Below are positions 55,891-64,000 of a stretch of DNA of 64,000 nucleotides, in pieces (the stretch's first letter is position 1; each line of letters opens with the position of its first letter). The notes below the pieces were generated by a model that saw nothing but the letters and a program-made list of their open reading frames with translations, did not search any database and had not been told where the DNA came from. This DNA is from Dryocosmus kuriphilus. Lineage: Eukaryota > Arthropoda > Insecta > Hymenoptera > Cynipidae. Position numbers and translations under genes: made by a program. The stretch spans positions 53,329,551-53,393,550 of the forward strand of contig CM076195.1 in NCBI GenBank assembly GCA_038277395.1, written 5' to 3'.

Positions 55891-58101
55891 TCACGCCGAA
55901 GAGTCAGATTCCGAGTCCACGCTTGATGCAGTGACAAAATCTTTCTTTGCATTAAACTTAGGCATAATTTTTCTTGACCTAAGTGTGAACTTAATGTACC
56001 CGTCACGTGGTTCTGCACCACACACGCTTTTTGCGGCTTGGGTGACAGGTTTTACCGTTCTTTCCACAGCCTGTGTGTGGCAAGGAAAGTCTCCGACCAA
56101 AGTCATGACATTAGAACAGTCTTCAACACGCGACTGAATTGCTTCGTCTGCTGTTCCACTTAAAATTGGGGGTTCAAATAGTTGATATTTGGGCCAACTC
56201 ACCATTTCCGTGTACTGTCTTGCTTGAAAGTTTAGTACAGGAACACGTAAAATGCGTGGGTCTGTGTCTCCACCCTCGCGCCTTCTGCAGCCTGCTGCCT
56301 CTTTGACAGAATTGTTTGAACTGCCATTTTTCTAACTTCCTGTCTTTCGCCGGCCAACATGGACAGAAGAACATTTTCTTGGTGCGCAAAGTACGCATTA
56401 TTGCGGATGACCGGGTCGACAACATCACGGTGTTTCTTAGGCAAATACCTTGATCTCTCTACTATTTCAAAAAATAACTTGATGCCATCTACAACGGAGT
56501 GCTTGATCTTGTTAGCAATCCATGAAGGGACGTAAACTTTCAAGACAAAACTAACTAAGACTTTCAGGTTATCGGATAGCCTGGCTGTTGCTACGTAAAG
56601 ACGAAGTATCCTGTTGGCTGCGGTTAGCCACCTTGAGTGTGCAAGAGGACCGGGGTCTTGTCTGGCTAGATCCTCAGAACACATTCCTGATTGAATCGCC
56701 ATCGAAATGGCATACAGGTGCGTCTGATCCTTACTCAGCTCTGCAATATCTACATCCGGCAAATCCGCATCCGATTTTTGAAGCTACATACAGGGAGGCC
56801 TTCAAATTTCTCTAGCTGTTTGCCTATTGTGCCACAAAAAGTGTTATGACGACTGGTGATACCATCGAGAGGCTACAAAAAGTGCCTAGGAGGCAACTCA
56901 TTCAAATGGAGGAGACAAAAAATCCATTGTAATGGATGTTTTAGCTCCTTTTCCAACAAACGAATTACACCACCTTTGTGTCCGGTGTTCACGTTAGTTC
57001 CATCGCAAACAACAGGAATTAGAAACTGTCTGGCATCATTTTGATCTAAAAAGTTGAGGATGCATTTTGAAATTTCAATTGCTGTGCCTGACGCTGGAGT
57101 AACGTGGCCAATATAACACGAGCCTGGCTCTTGCACAAGTGAAATGTGTTCCTCGGTGTGAATGCGTCGGTAGTATTTTGCCCCTTCTTTTACATTTACA
57201 CTAGTTTTATCCTTACGGCCGTTAAAGTAAAGACCGCGAAGTGGGTTTTTGGTAAAGACATCAACAGGAGACACATGAAAATACCACGAACTACTGTTTT
57301 GACACTTTAAATTTTGGATTTATCTATCAAAAATGAGTTACATATCTGTGTTACTGATAAGACCAACATCTGTAAGAACCGCTGAGACTGTGGCAGCTGT
57401 TTGTCTGAAGCTCAAGCCGTACCTATCACTTACTAGAGCAGTATTAAGCAGTGCAGATCTATTTTGTGAAGTTCCTGGGTTATTTTCTTTAATTTTAATT
57501 TTGAACTCCTCGTCCGAACCAGAGTCTGTTTCACTTTCTGTCTGTATTTCAGGGGTGTTGGATGGACCAGCAGCACCAAAATCTGCCGATTTTGGTTGTA
57601 ACACCGCGGACTTTCTAGACTCCGTTTTTTCAGGACTGCAGTTACTTTTTTATCGACTTGGCCTATAACCATCTGTCGTGAGGTCCTTTGGTCTAAGAGA
57701 AAGAATTTCTCAATTGCCGGAACTTTCTCTGACTTATCAAGACAGTGGCAGATACTTCCCTCCGGATTAGCTTGTTTGATAGGGCATTTACAAAAAGACA
57801 CGTCGAAAAGTAGAGTAGACTTTTCAACAAATTTTTTAACGGCTTTTTTTAACCCCCTCCTGTCTTTCCTACACTTATTCTGGTATGACTTAAGGAGGCT
57901 CTGGTGTTCTTCATGAAAAGAAACAATTCTATCAGTGATTGTTTTTTGGCCCGTAGCTGGTATTGATGCCTTTTCATACAGCGTCAAAACTTGAGTCGCA
58001 ATAACCTTAGCTACGTTCAGGAAAGGGGCTTTAGGAGAAAGTTCTTTCAAATGCATGTTATTGAACTTTTCGTCAAAATAGGCCAGAAGGACATCCTTCA
58101 A
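55891..58101 (-). pseudogene. DDE transposase-like pseudogene, copy 2
   Basis: Frames on the - strand join in order. 58,101-57,433: helical N-terminus, then CKCPIKQ...CHCLDK, a CxC...CxC pattern, and FFLLDQRTSRQMVIGQ. 57,604-57,338: an acidic Ser-rich linker and TAATVSAVL. 57,274-56,873: LRGLYFNGRKDKT with Asn for the first Asp, HISLVQEPGSCYIGHVTP, the second Asp in VVCDGTNVNTGHKGG, and CLLHLNELP, a CxxH motif. 56,762-56,232: GPLAHSRWLTAANRIL and YFAHQENVLLSML. 56,205-55,891: HTQAVERTVKPVTQAAKSVCG, whose Glu could be the third catalytic residue. At least three frameshifts and one stop. The D, D, CxxH, E order recalls hAT-related transposases (inference); I cannot name the family. Confidence 0.8.
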
Positions 58102-58409
58102 CGTCGGCAGTTAACTCTCCGGCAAACTCCGTGAAGCGCCAAGTATAGGGCAGGTAAAAGAAGATCGTGTGGGTGGCATTATGCTGGCCAGAATCCAAAG
58201 ACTAGGGGAAACCTTCAACCAAATCTAGAAGAAATAGACTAGTGTGTTGGGAATCAACGATGAAGCAAAACAAGTAGGAACAATTGCAAACGCGTCGAGA
58301 TGAGACGCACGTCGCACGCGCCAGTCAAAACAACGAAGCTAGTGTAGGAACGGGACGGCTGGCGAGTGACACGCAGTAGCGGTGAAGGGGCTGAGATGCG
58401 GCGACGCAG

Positions 58410-58810
58410 GGGTTTGGTGGGGAGTCAATAACCCCCCCACCCCATCAACACGGCACTATTTCTTATTCCCTAACTCGTTGCGGCGCTTACCTAGGTATAT
58501 GCCGTATTTGCTACAATTTACTATAATTGCACATTTTCCACAATTTTTCTACCTGATTTTTGGGGCTTAAATGAAAATCCCGCTTTGACTAATCGCTTTC
58601 ATGGTATGTCGAGACACATTTTATGACGCCAAGAGCTCAAATATTACCATACCGACCTTTGGGTCGCCGTGCAAATTTATGAACAAATTTGCATGTTTTC
58701 ATGAAAATTTCAAAATTTCAAGGGCGCGGCGGGGATAGTAAATATTATTCGATTGGACTGAAACTTTTTGGTCTTTCATTTGGCATGGTTCGATACACTC
58801 TGGTGTACAT
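58410..58810. repeat. TIR of DDE transposon copy 2 (right)
   Basis: Inverse of 55,351-55,795. It is followed by a near-palindrome TAAGAGGAGATCCTCTTA (58,817-58,834) before the next element begins at 58,841. Confidence 0.88.
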
Positions 58811-58840
58811 GTCGCATAAGAGGAGATCCTCTTATATATA

Positions 58841-59420
58841 CAGGGTGTTTTTTTTTACTTGACAAATCGAAATATCTAAAAAAATACGCATCCTACGAAA
58901 AAAATGTTCTTAATAAAAACTTTTTATTTTCGAGGAGGAAAAGCGGTTTTGCAAAAATTTACCCCACCCCACCCCCTAAGGGGGCAGGGGTGGGGGCAAC
59001 TTCGTAATTTCAAATGGGAAACCCAATTTTTTATCACAGATTCAGATTCAGCTTTATGAAATACGTAAGTGTTAGTCGAAAAATTTTTTTCGATTCGCGA
59101 TAGATGGCGCTGAAATTGCGAAAAATGAAATTGCTTTTTTTAACTTGACAAATCGAAATATCTCAAAAAATACGCATCCTACGAAAAAAATGTTTTTAAT
59201 AAAAACTTTTTATTTTCGAGGAGAAAAAAAAGCGCGGTTTTGCAAAAATTTACCCCACCCCACCCACTAAGGGGGGCAGGGGTGGTGGGGGTAACTTCGT
59301 AATTTCAAATGGGAACCCCAATTTTTTATCACAGATTCAGATTCTCATTTATGAAATACGTAAGTTTTGTTCGAAATTTTTTTTTCGATTCGCGATAGAA
59401 GGCGCTGCAATTGCAAAAAA
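58841..59420. repeat. Tandemly duplicated outer left TIR
   Basis: The sequence ACTTGACAAATCGAAATATC...TTCGATTCGCGATAGA is present twice in direct orientation (58,841-59,130 and 59,131-59,420). The second copy lacks the terminal CAGGGTGTT. They differ slightly, for example in the GAGGAGGAAAAGCGG versus GAGGAGAAAAAAAAGCGCGG part. Confidence 0.93.
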
Positions 59421-59532
59421 TGTAATTGTTGAGTGTTTCAAGGATAACGCTTCCAAACAAAAGGTAAATGTGACGTGTTGAATCTAAGGAAGATCATTCA
59501 ATTGTAATCAGTTCAATTTTGGACGTTACTTT

Positions 59533-59615
59533 CGGGGTGCTTGATTTCAGTGAGTCCCCTCGCCTCTCACCATCGGGGTGCTTGATTTCAGTGAGTCCCC
59601 TCGCCTCTCACCATC
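59533..59615. repeat. ~42-bp tandem duplication at inner left TIR
   Basis: TCGGGGTGCTTGATTTCAGT followed by GAGTCCCCTCGCCTCTCACCA occurs twice in a row. The right TIR has one copy and a partial start of a second. Confidence 0.9.
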
Positions 59616-59640
59616 TGGATTCTGGGTTTCGATTTACATT

Positions 59641-60702
59641 TTACAATAAGTGCTCAAAATGGTGTCCTCCCACTTCGATGCACTTGTTAATCCGAGCTTC
59701 GAAAGTTTCCACACAACTGCGAAGTGTGTCTGGTGTTATTTGTGCACAAGCAGACCTGATTCGCTCGAGCACGTTATCACGAGTTGTGGGCACTTCTTGA
59801 TACACGTTACTCTTTAGATAACCCCACAAATAGAAATCCGGCGCCGTAAGGTCTGGCGATCTGGCAGGCCAATTTACCGGACCTCCTCTACCGATCCATC
59901 GACCATTGAATTCGCGATTGAGTACTTCCCGCGCGATTGCCGAATAATGTGCTGGGCAACCGTCATTTTGAAACCACATGTTTTGTCGCACTTCCAAGCT
60001 TAGGTCTTCAAACAATGTTGGAAGTTCATTTTCTAAAAAGTTACGATATTTTTCACCGTTCAAATTGCCATCAATAAAATACGGGCCGATAAGTTGATCT
60101 CCAATTATTCCACACCAAACATTCACTAACCATGGACGCTGATGCTCAACTTCACGCAACCAGTGTGGGTTTTCTCTACTCCAATAATGCATGTTGTGTC
60201 GATTAACGTTACCATGGTTTGTTAAAGAAGACTCGTCTGAGAACATTACTCGAAAAAAGAAGTTGGGGTTTCCTTGTATCTGCTGGAGCGCCCATTGACA
60301 AAATGTTACGCGGTTCTGAAAATCATTGCCATGAAGTTCTTGATGCAGTGAAATATGATAAGGATGATATTTATTACGTTTTAATATCTTACAAACACTG
60401 GATAGAGATATTCTGGAGTTGCGGCTTAGTTGTCGCGTACTAACATGAACGTCATGAGTGACTGCAGCTAAAATCGCAATTTCTTTATCAACTCCAGTAA
60501 CCCTTAATTGACGGTTCCTTTTTTTCGATTGTACACTTCCGTCAGCCATGAACTTTCTGACAACCCGGTAAAAGAAAGATTGTGAAGGAACACTTTCTGG
60601 AAAACGATGAGCATAAAGCGTGATAGCATCATTGATATTCCTGCCACTTTCTCCATAAATGAGAATCATTTCAATTTTCTGTTGTTCAGATAGATTTTCC
60701 AT
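59641..60702 (-). CDS. DD41D (rosa-type) Tc1/mariner transposase, intact ORF
   Basis: Cut-and-paste transposase of the flanking element, acting in the nucleus on its TIRs. From the ATG at 60,702 the protein is 353 residues, normal for the group; an in-frame ATG at 60,759 would add 19. I prefer 60,702 because it has A at -3 and the usual MENLS-QQK start. The N-terminal half has two helix-turn-helix regions (about 10-110). The catalytic Asp residues are in VMFSDESSL, MWFQNDGCPAH and SPDLTAPDFYLWG; I count 41 residues between the second and third, hence DD41D. No stop or frameshift is present and all three acids are intact, unlike every other transposase here. Whether it is expressed or active cannot be seen. 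Confidence 0.92.
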   Translation of the reverse strand: MENLSEQQKIEMILIYGESGRNINDAITLYAHRFPESVPSQSFFYRVVRKFMADGSVQSKKRNRQLRVTGVDKEIAILAAVTHDVHVSTRQLSRNSRISLSSVCKILKRNKYHPYHISLHQELHGNDFQNRVTFCQWALQQIQGNPNFFFRVMFSDESSLTNHGNVNRHNMHYWSRENPHWLREVEHQRPWLVNVWCGIIGDQLIGPYFIDGNLNGEKYRNFLENELPTLFEDLSLEVRQNMWFQNDGCPAHYSAIAREVLNREFNGRWIGRGGPVNWPARSPDLTAPDFYLWGYLKSNVYQEVPTTRDNVLERIRSACAQITPDTLRSCVETFEARINKCIEVGGHHFEHLL

Positions 60703-61481
60703 TGTAAAGGTCTTTAATTCAAGTAATGAGGGAATACAACAACACCCAAACCAACCCAAACGAACGTGACCAACAATAATAATCCAAACGAAAGCAACTA
60801 ATTACGATCAACTCAAATGAACGCAATCAACACACCCAAATCAAATGAACACAATCAACCCTCCTAACGAATGAACGTTAATCACGGACAGACGCGGTTA
60901 GCGCTCGATTGTGTGATCGACTGACTCAATGATATGTAATATCTGCATCCAAAATCGACTATCGACAACCAACTGCTTTCGGGAAAGTTTTTCTGCAGTT
61001 TTAGCACTTTTACTGTCCCTTGGCCGAAAGTTCAAGCACCCCGATGGTGAGAGGCGAGGGGACTCACTGAAATCAAGCACCCCGAAAGTAATGTCCAAAA
61101 TTGAATTTATTACAATTGAATGATCTTCCTTACATTCAACACGTCTCATTTACTTTTTGTTTGGAAGCGTTATCCTTGAAACACTCAGCAATTACATTTT
61201 TTGCAATTGCAGCGCCATCTATCGCGAATCGAAAAAAAAATTTCAAACAAAACTGACGTATTTCATAAATAAAAATCTGAATCTGTGATAAAAAATTGGG
61301 GTTCCCATTTGAAATTACGAAGTTACCCCCACCCCTGCCCCCTTAAGGGGTGGGTTGGGGTAAATTTTTGCAAAACCGCTTTTCCCCCTCGAAAATAAAA
61401 AGTTTTTATTAAGAACATTTTTTTCGTAGGATGCGTATTTTTTGAGATATTTCGATTTGTCAAGTTAAAAAAAACACCCTG

Positions 61482-61489
61482 TATATATA

Positions 61490-61588
<99 letters not shown>

Positions 61589-61590
61589 TA
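61482..61590. repeat. (TA)n microsatellite at the DD41D right end
   Basis: A long AT/TA run with a few GTAC interruptions that begins at the TA target duplication and leads into the LINE remnant. Confidence 0.95.
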
Positions 61591-61599
61591 TATATATCT

Positions 61600-63990
61600 A
61601 TATATCTTATATCTGTGCTATTTGCAATTGAGCAGGCTGTTGCCAAGATATTTCTCCGATGAAAACACGCCAAACTCAGTAGTCCTCTTCCTCCTTGATC
61701 TCGCGAAATGTACATTCGAGGTACGGAAGATCTAGGATGATGAATTTGATGGATTTTCATCATGTTACGCGTTTTTCGGTCTATACCATTCAACTCATCG
61801 GCGTTCCACTTTATTGCCACAAACGTGTACAGCTGTATTGGAAAAGCAAGCGTATTGGTCGCCTGGATTCTATTTTTCCCAGATAACTCAGAAGCCCAAA
61901 TTTTTCTGATAATTTGACGATACCTTTTTCGAGAGTCACTTTTACCACAAGCACATCTTGGGTTTCTTCTTGCGGAATACCAAGATATGCGTATGTCTCT
62001 CCATTACCAAGATGCTGAATGGTATTTCCCCCGATAAGCTGAATATCTTGATTGTCACACGAGGATCTTTCTACCAGCCTTCCTTTCCAGAGGTGGACGC
62101 ACGAACATTTATCGAGACCAAAGGTCTTTCCGATCGCCTGGGAGTATTTCGTTACGTTCGACACAAGGATGTTTAGGTCCTCTTTTGAAGAGGCAAAGAG
62201 TTTAAGTTCGTCCATATATAAAAGATGGTTGATCTTATGTTCTCTTTTTTTCGGCGGGCTACATAGATATCCACAGCGATTCTCCCGGAGCACAATGGTT
62301 TAAGGCACGAGGGAGATGCAGAAGAGAAGCGCACTTAGAAATTCCCCTTGAAAGACTCCTCTCCTGCAGGTGACACAGTTCGTGGTCAGACTCCCCTCCT
62401 GCGGGTGACACAGTTCGTGGTCACTTGTCTGTTGTCATTTGTTACAACAAATCTCGTCCACCACAAAAGCATCAGCTCCCTTATGCACCTTAAGATGCTT
62501 GGATGTACCATCAGGCACTCAAGGAGCTTGATGATCAGCCCGTGATTCGTAGCATCAAATGCCATGCGATAGTCAATCCAAGCCATGGAAAGGTTGCGTC
62601 GATACCGAATCGAATCTTGGGTCACACACCTGTCTATTAAAAAGTTCTCCCTGCAACCTGACCTGCCTCTCTTGCATTTGTGTTGTTCAACTACTGTGCT
62701 CCACTCTGGTTCAATATATGTTAATATCCTCTCCTTAAGAATGCCAGAGAATAGCATGTAACAGGTGTTTAAACAAGCTATGGGTCTGTACTTTCTTGGA
62801 TTCGACATGTCTCCGGTTTTTGGAATCAGTATCATACGTCCTTCCACCAACCACTGCGAAACAGATGGTTCACCGTTAAGGAATGAAGTGAATATAAAGG
62901 CCAGATATTTGTTAGTGGAAGGAAACTTCTTCCACCAAAAGTTGTTAATTTTATCTGGACCCGGTGCTGAAAAGTTCTTAGTTTTAGCGACTACTTTCTT
63001 TACTTCTTCCACATTAATTGGCGGAAGCTCCACCTCTGGATCATCTAAACCTAGTCTATGACAAAAATTTCAAAAGAGCGTTATATTTACTGCGTCATAG
63101 TTAAGCACGCAAGTATCTCCATATATTTACCCTCTTCCAGAAGACCTCGATCTCTTTTCGATTGGGCGGTTTTTTAAAGGAGCTTGACACATTTTTAAAC
63201 AGATGGGAAGGACTAGTAGCAGAGATGGAATTTTTCTGTATCCTTTTAACCCGCTGTTCAAGCAGCTGCTTTGCTGTTACAAGAACTGTTATCTTTTGCG
63301 TCTAGTGTGGCTTGATGGTCAGTAGCTTGCACTCGTTCAGTGTGTGGTAAGTTCTCCTCAAAGTTTGAGTAAATGTTCTAACTTTTGGTGTGAACTTTTT
63401 GTTTGATTTTATGTACGCTATCACATACTGAACATGCGACGCATGTCGTCTCGCCATTTGCATTTTAGCCTGAAGCTGCAGAATACGTCTGCAAATCATG
63501 CTTACACGCTCAGAAGTATCATGAATTCTTTCGTCATGAAGGATAGACACCGCCTTATCGTAAACTGCACAGCTTAGAGCCCAGAGATATACAGCTTTAC
63601 GGTTTAGATTAGAGATAGAATTGTCCGCTCATACTAATTTTTACATCCTGAGAAGTCTTTTTTGATGGATTTAAATCCTCTAGTTCTCAAACGGGTATTT
63701 TTAATGACATTAAATCTCATAGCACCTTCAGCCAACCCAAAAAGCTTTTGTGCAGTTACTAGATCAAGTAGAACAGGAGGTTGATTGCATCACAGACGAG
63801 CCCTTTTGACTCTTCTAATAAAATCTTCAAACTCAATATCGTCTTGGCCATTTAACACGGTTATTGTACTAATTATGTCTTTTGCGCGTTGGTTTTCAAA
63901 TAGTTCAGATGACTTTTCGGAGTTTCTCTTTTGTATGGGTTCCTTGTCGTCCTCGCCCTCAGTAATTTCAGGAATCATGTTTGTCATTTT
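61600..63990 (-). pseudogene. R4/Dong-like LINE ORF, 5' and RT part (continues at 55.35 kb; 5' end beyond window)
   Basis: From high to low coordinate: an N-terminal region (63,790-63,987 and 63,302-63,550, the latter with LQAKMQMARRHASHVQYVIAY), a PPNRKEIEVFW linker, the RT (62,386-63,033) starting NFSAPGPDKINNFWWKKFP, then PRKYRPIACLNTCYMLFSGIL, CKRGRSGCRENFLID and AWIDYRMAFD with the first catalytic Asp. A 35-bp duplication at about 62.36-62.43 kb shifts the frame. Then come INHLLYMDELKLFASS (the YMDD box changed to YMDE) and, at 61.6-61.8 kb, SSVPRMYISRDQGGRGLLSL. The C-terminal part, including the endonuclease, is at 54.4-55.35 kb, separated by two DNA transposons. Broken by stops and shifts. 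Confidence 0.88.
62356..62425. repeat. 35-bp tandem duplication in LINE RT
   Basis: CTC(T/C)CCTCCTGC(A/G)GGTGACA-type text ending CACAGTTCGTGGTCA occurs twice with a 35-base period. As 35 is not a multiple of three, it breaks the reading frame within the RT. Confidence 0.9.
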
Positions 63991-64000
63991 CTCCGTTTTA

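Larger units (their letters stand above)
55351..58810 (-). mobile_element. DDE DNA transposon with ~400-440-bp TIRs, copy 2
   Basis: 55,351 to about 55,795 and about 58,410 to 58,810 are long inverted repeats. Shared blocks from the outside in are GTGTACA...AGAGTGTATCGAA, AATATTTACTAT, TTTTGAAATTTTCATGAAAA, AATATTTGAGCTC, AAAATGTGTCTC, CATTTAAGCCCC, TACCTAGGTAAGCGC and AAGAAATAGTGC. A transposase relic of the same family as 32.3-34.5 kb lies between, on the - strand. The element is inserted in an R4/Dong-like LINE. The target duplication was not resolved. Confidence 0.88.
58841..61481 (-). mobile_element. DD41D Tc1/mariner element with ~450-bp TIRs, apparently complete
   Basis: The ends are CAGGGTGTTTTTTTTT (left) and its inverse AAACACCCTG (right), each beside TA (58,839-58,840 and 61,482-61,483). 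The inverted repeats extend inward about 450 bp, to a CTCGCCTCTCACCATC block near 59.6 and 61.04 kb. The left TIR carries a tandem duplication of its outer ~290 bp and a second one of about 42 bp. The transposase ORF on the - strand is uninterrupted. Length 2,641 bp. Confidence 0.93.

Noticed and set aside
1..64000. tRNA, rRNA or snRNA genes
   Set aside because: No cloverleaf A/B box pairs or conserved rRNA text were noticed by eye; a covariance-model scan was not possible here.

Overview
The window reads as a piece of an arthropod, almost certainly insect, nuclear genome. It is AT-rich, has very low coding density, carries one clear host gene exon, and is otherwise a graveyard of transposable elements in several layers. 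The host exon (about 27.4-28.6 kb, + strand) encodes an insect D1-like dopamine receptor of the Dop1R2/DAMB/DOP2 type, from the N-terminus through TM7, and ends at a good splice donor. The purine-rich APE-type LINEs and the R4/Dong-like LINE resemble families I know from ant and wasp genomes, so Hymenoptera is my best guess. That is inference, not proof.

Layout. 1.4-3.9 kb: decayed Ty3/gypsy pol (and perhaps gag) on the - strand. 6.1-8.7 kb: a DD34D mariner with TIRs, split by a nested Tc1-like element at a TA. 9.9-11.9 kb: a dispersed repeat (called R2rep here, unrelated to R2 LINEs) running into a head-to-head array of about 156-bp satellite units. 11.9-16.8 kb: an LTR fragment and a second mariner, each interrupted by a copy of a composite repeat (RepA). 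RepA combines GC-rich hairpins, about 152-bp tandem units and an AACGAC-type microsatellite. 17.5-24.4 kb: a degenerate gypsy/errantivirus-like element on the - strand with LTR, protease, RT, RNase H, long acidic spacer, integrase and env-like remnant, but no recognisable gag; a small hairpin element sits in its integrase. 25-26 kb: an inverted R2rep copy. 26.2-26.6 and 30.7-31.7 kb: two more RepA copies.

31.8-35.7 kb and 55.35-58.81 kb hold two diverged members of a DNA transposon family with long TIRs (about 220 bp and about 400-440 bp) and broken transposase genes carrying DDE-like and C-x2-H motifs. I cannot assign this family to a named superfamily with confidence; it is my best candidate for something poorly described. 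36.7-38.1, 45.8-47.7, 48.7-49.9 and 51.1-54.2 kb are fragments of a lysine/glutamate-rich APE-type LINE family. 43.7-44.6 and 47.9-48.7 kb are degenerate tandem repeats.

The right end (54.2-64 kb) is one - strand R4/Dong-like LINE, cut in two by 6.2 kb that contains the second DDE transposon and a DD41D Tc1/mariner element (58,841-61,481). The DD41D element has TA flanks, about 450-bp TIRs and an uninterrupted transposase ORF with all three aspartates, so it is the only element here that might still be functional. No tRNA, rRNA, CRISPR or bacterial-type feature was seen. Stretches described as 'no gene seen' were read for long ORFs and familiar motifs only; short exons there cannot be excluded.
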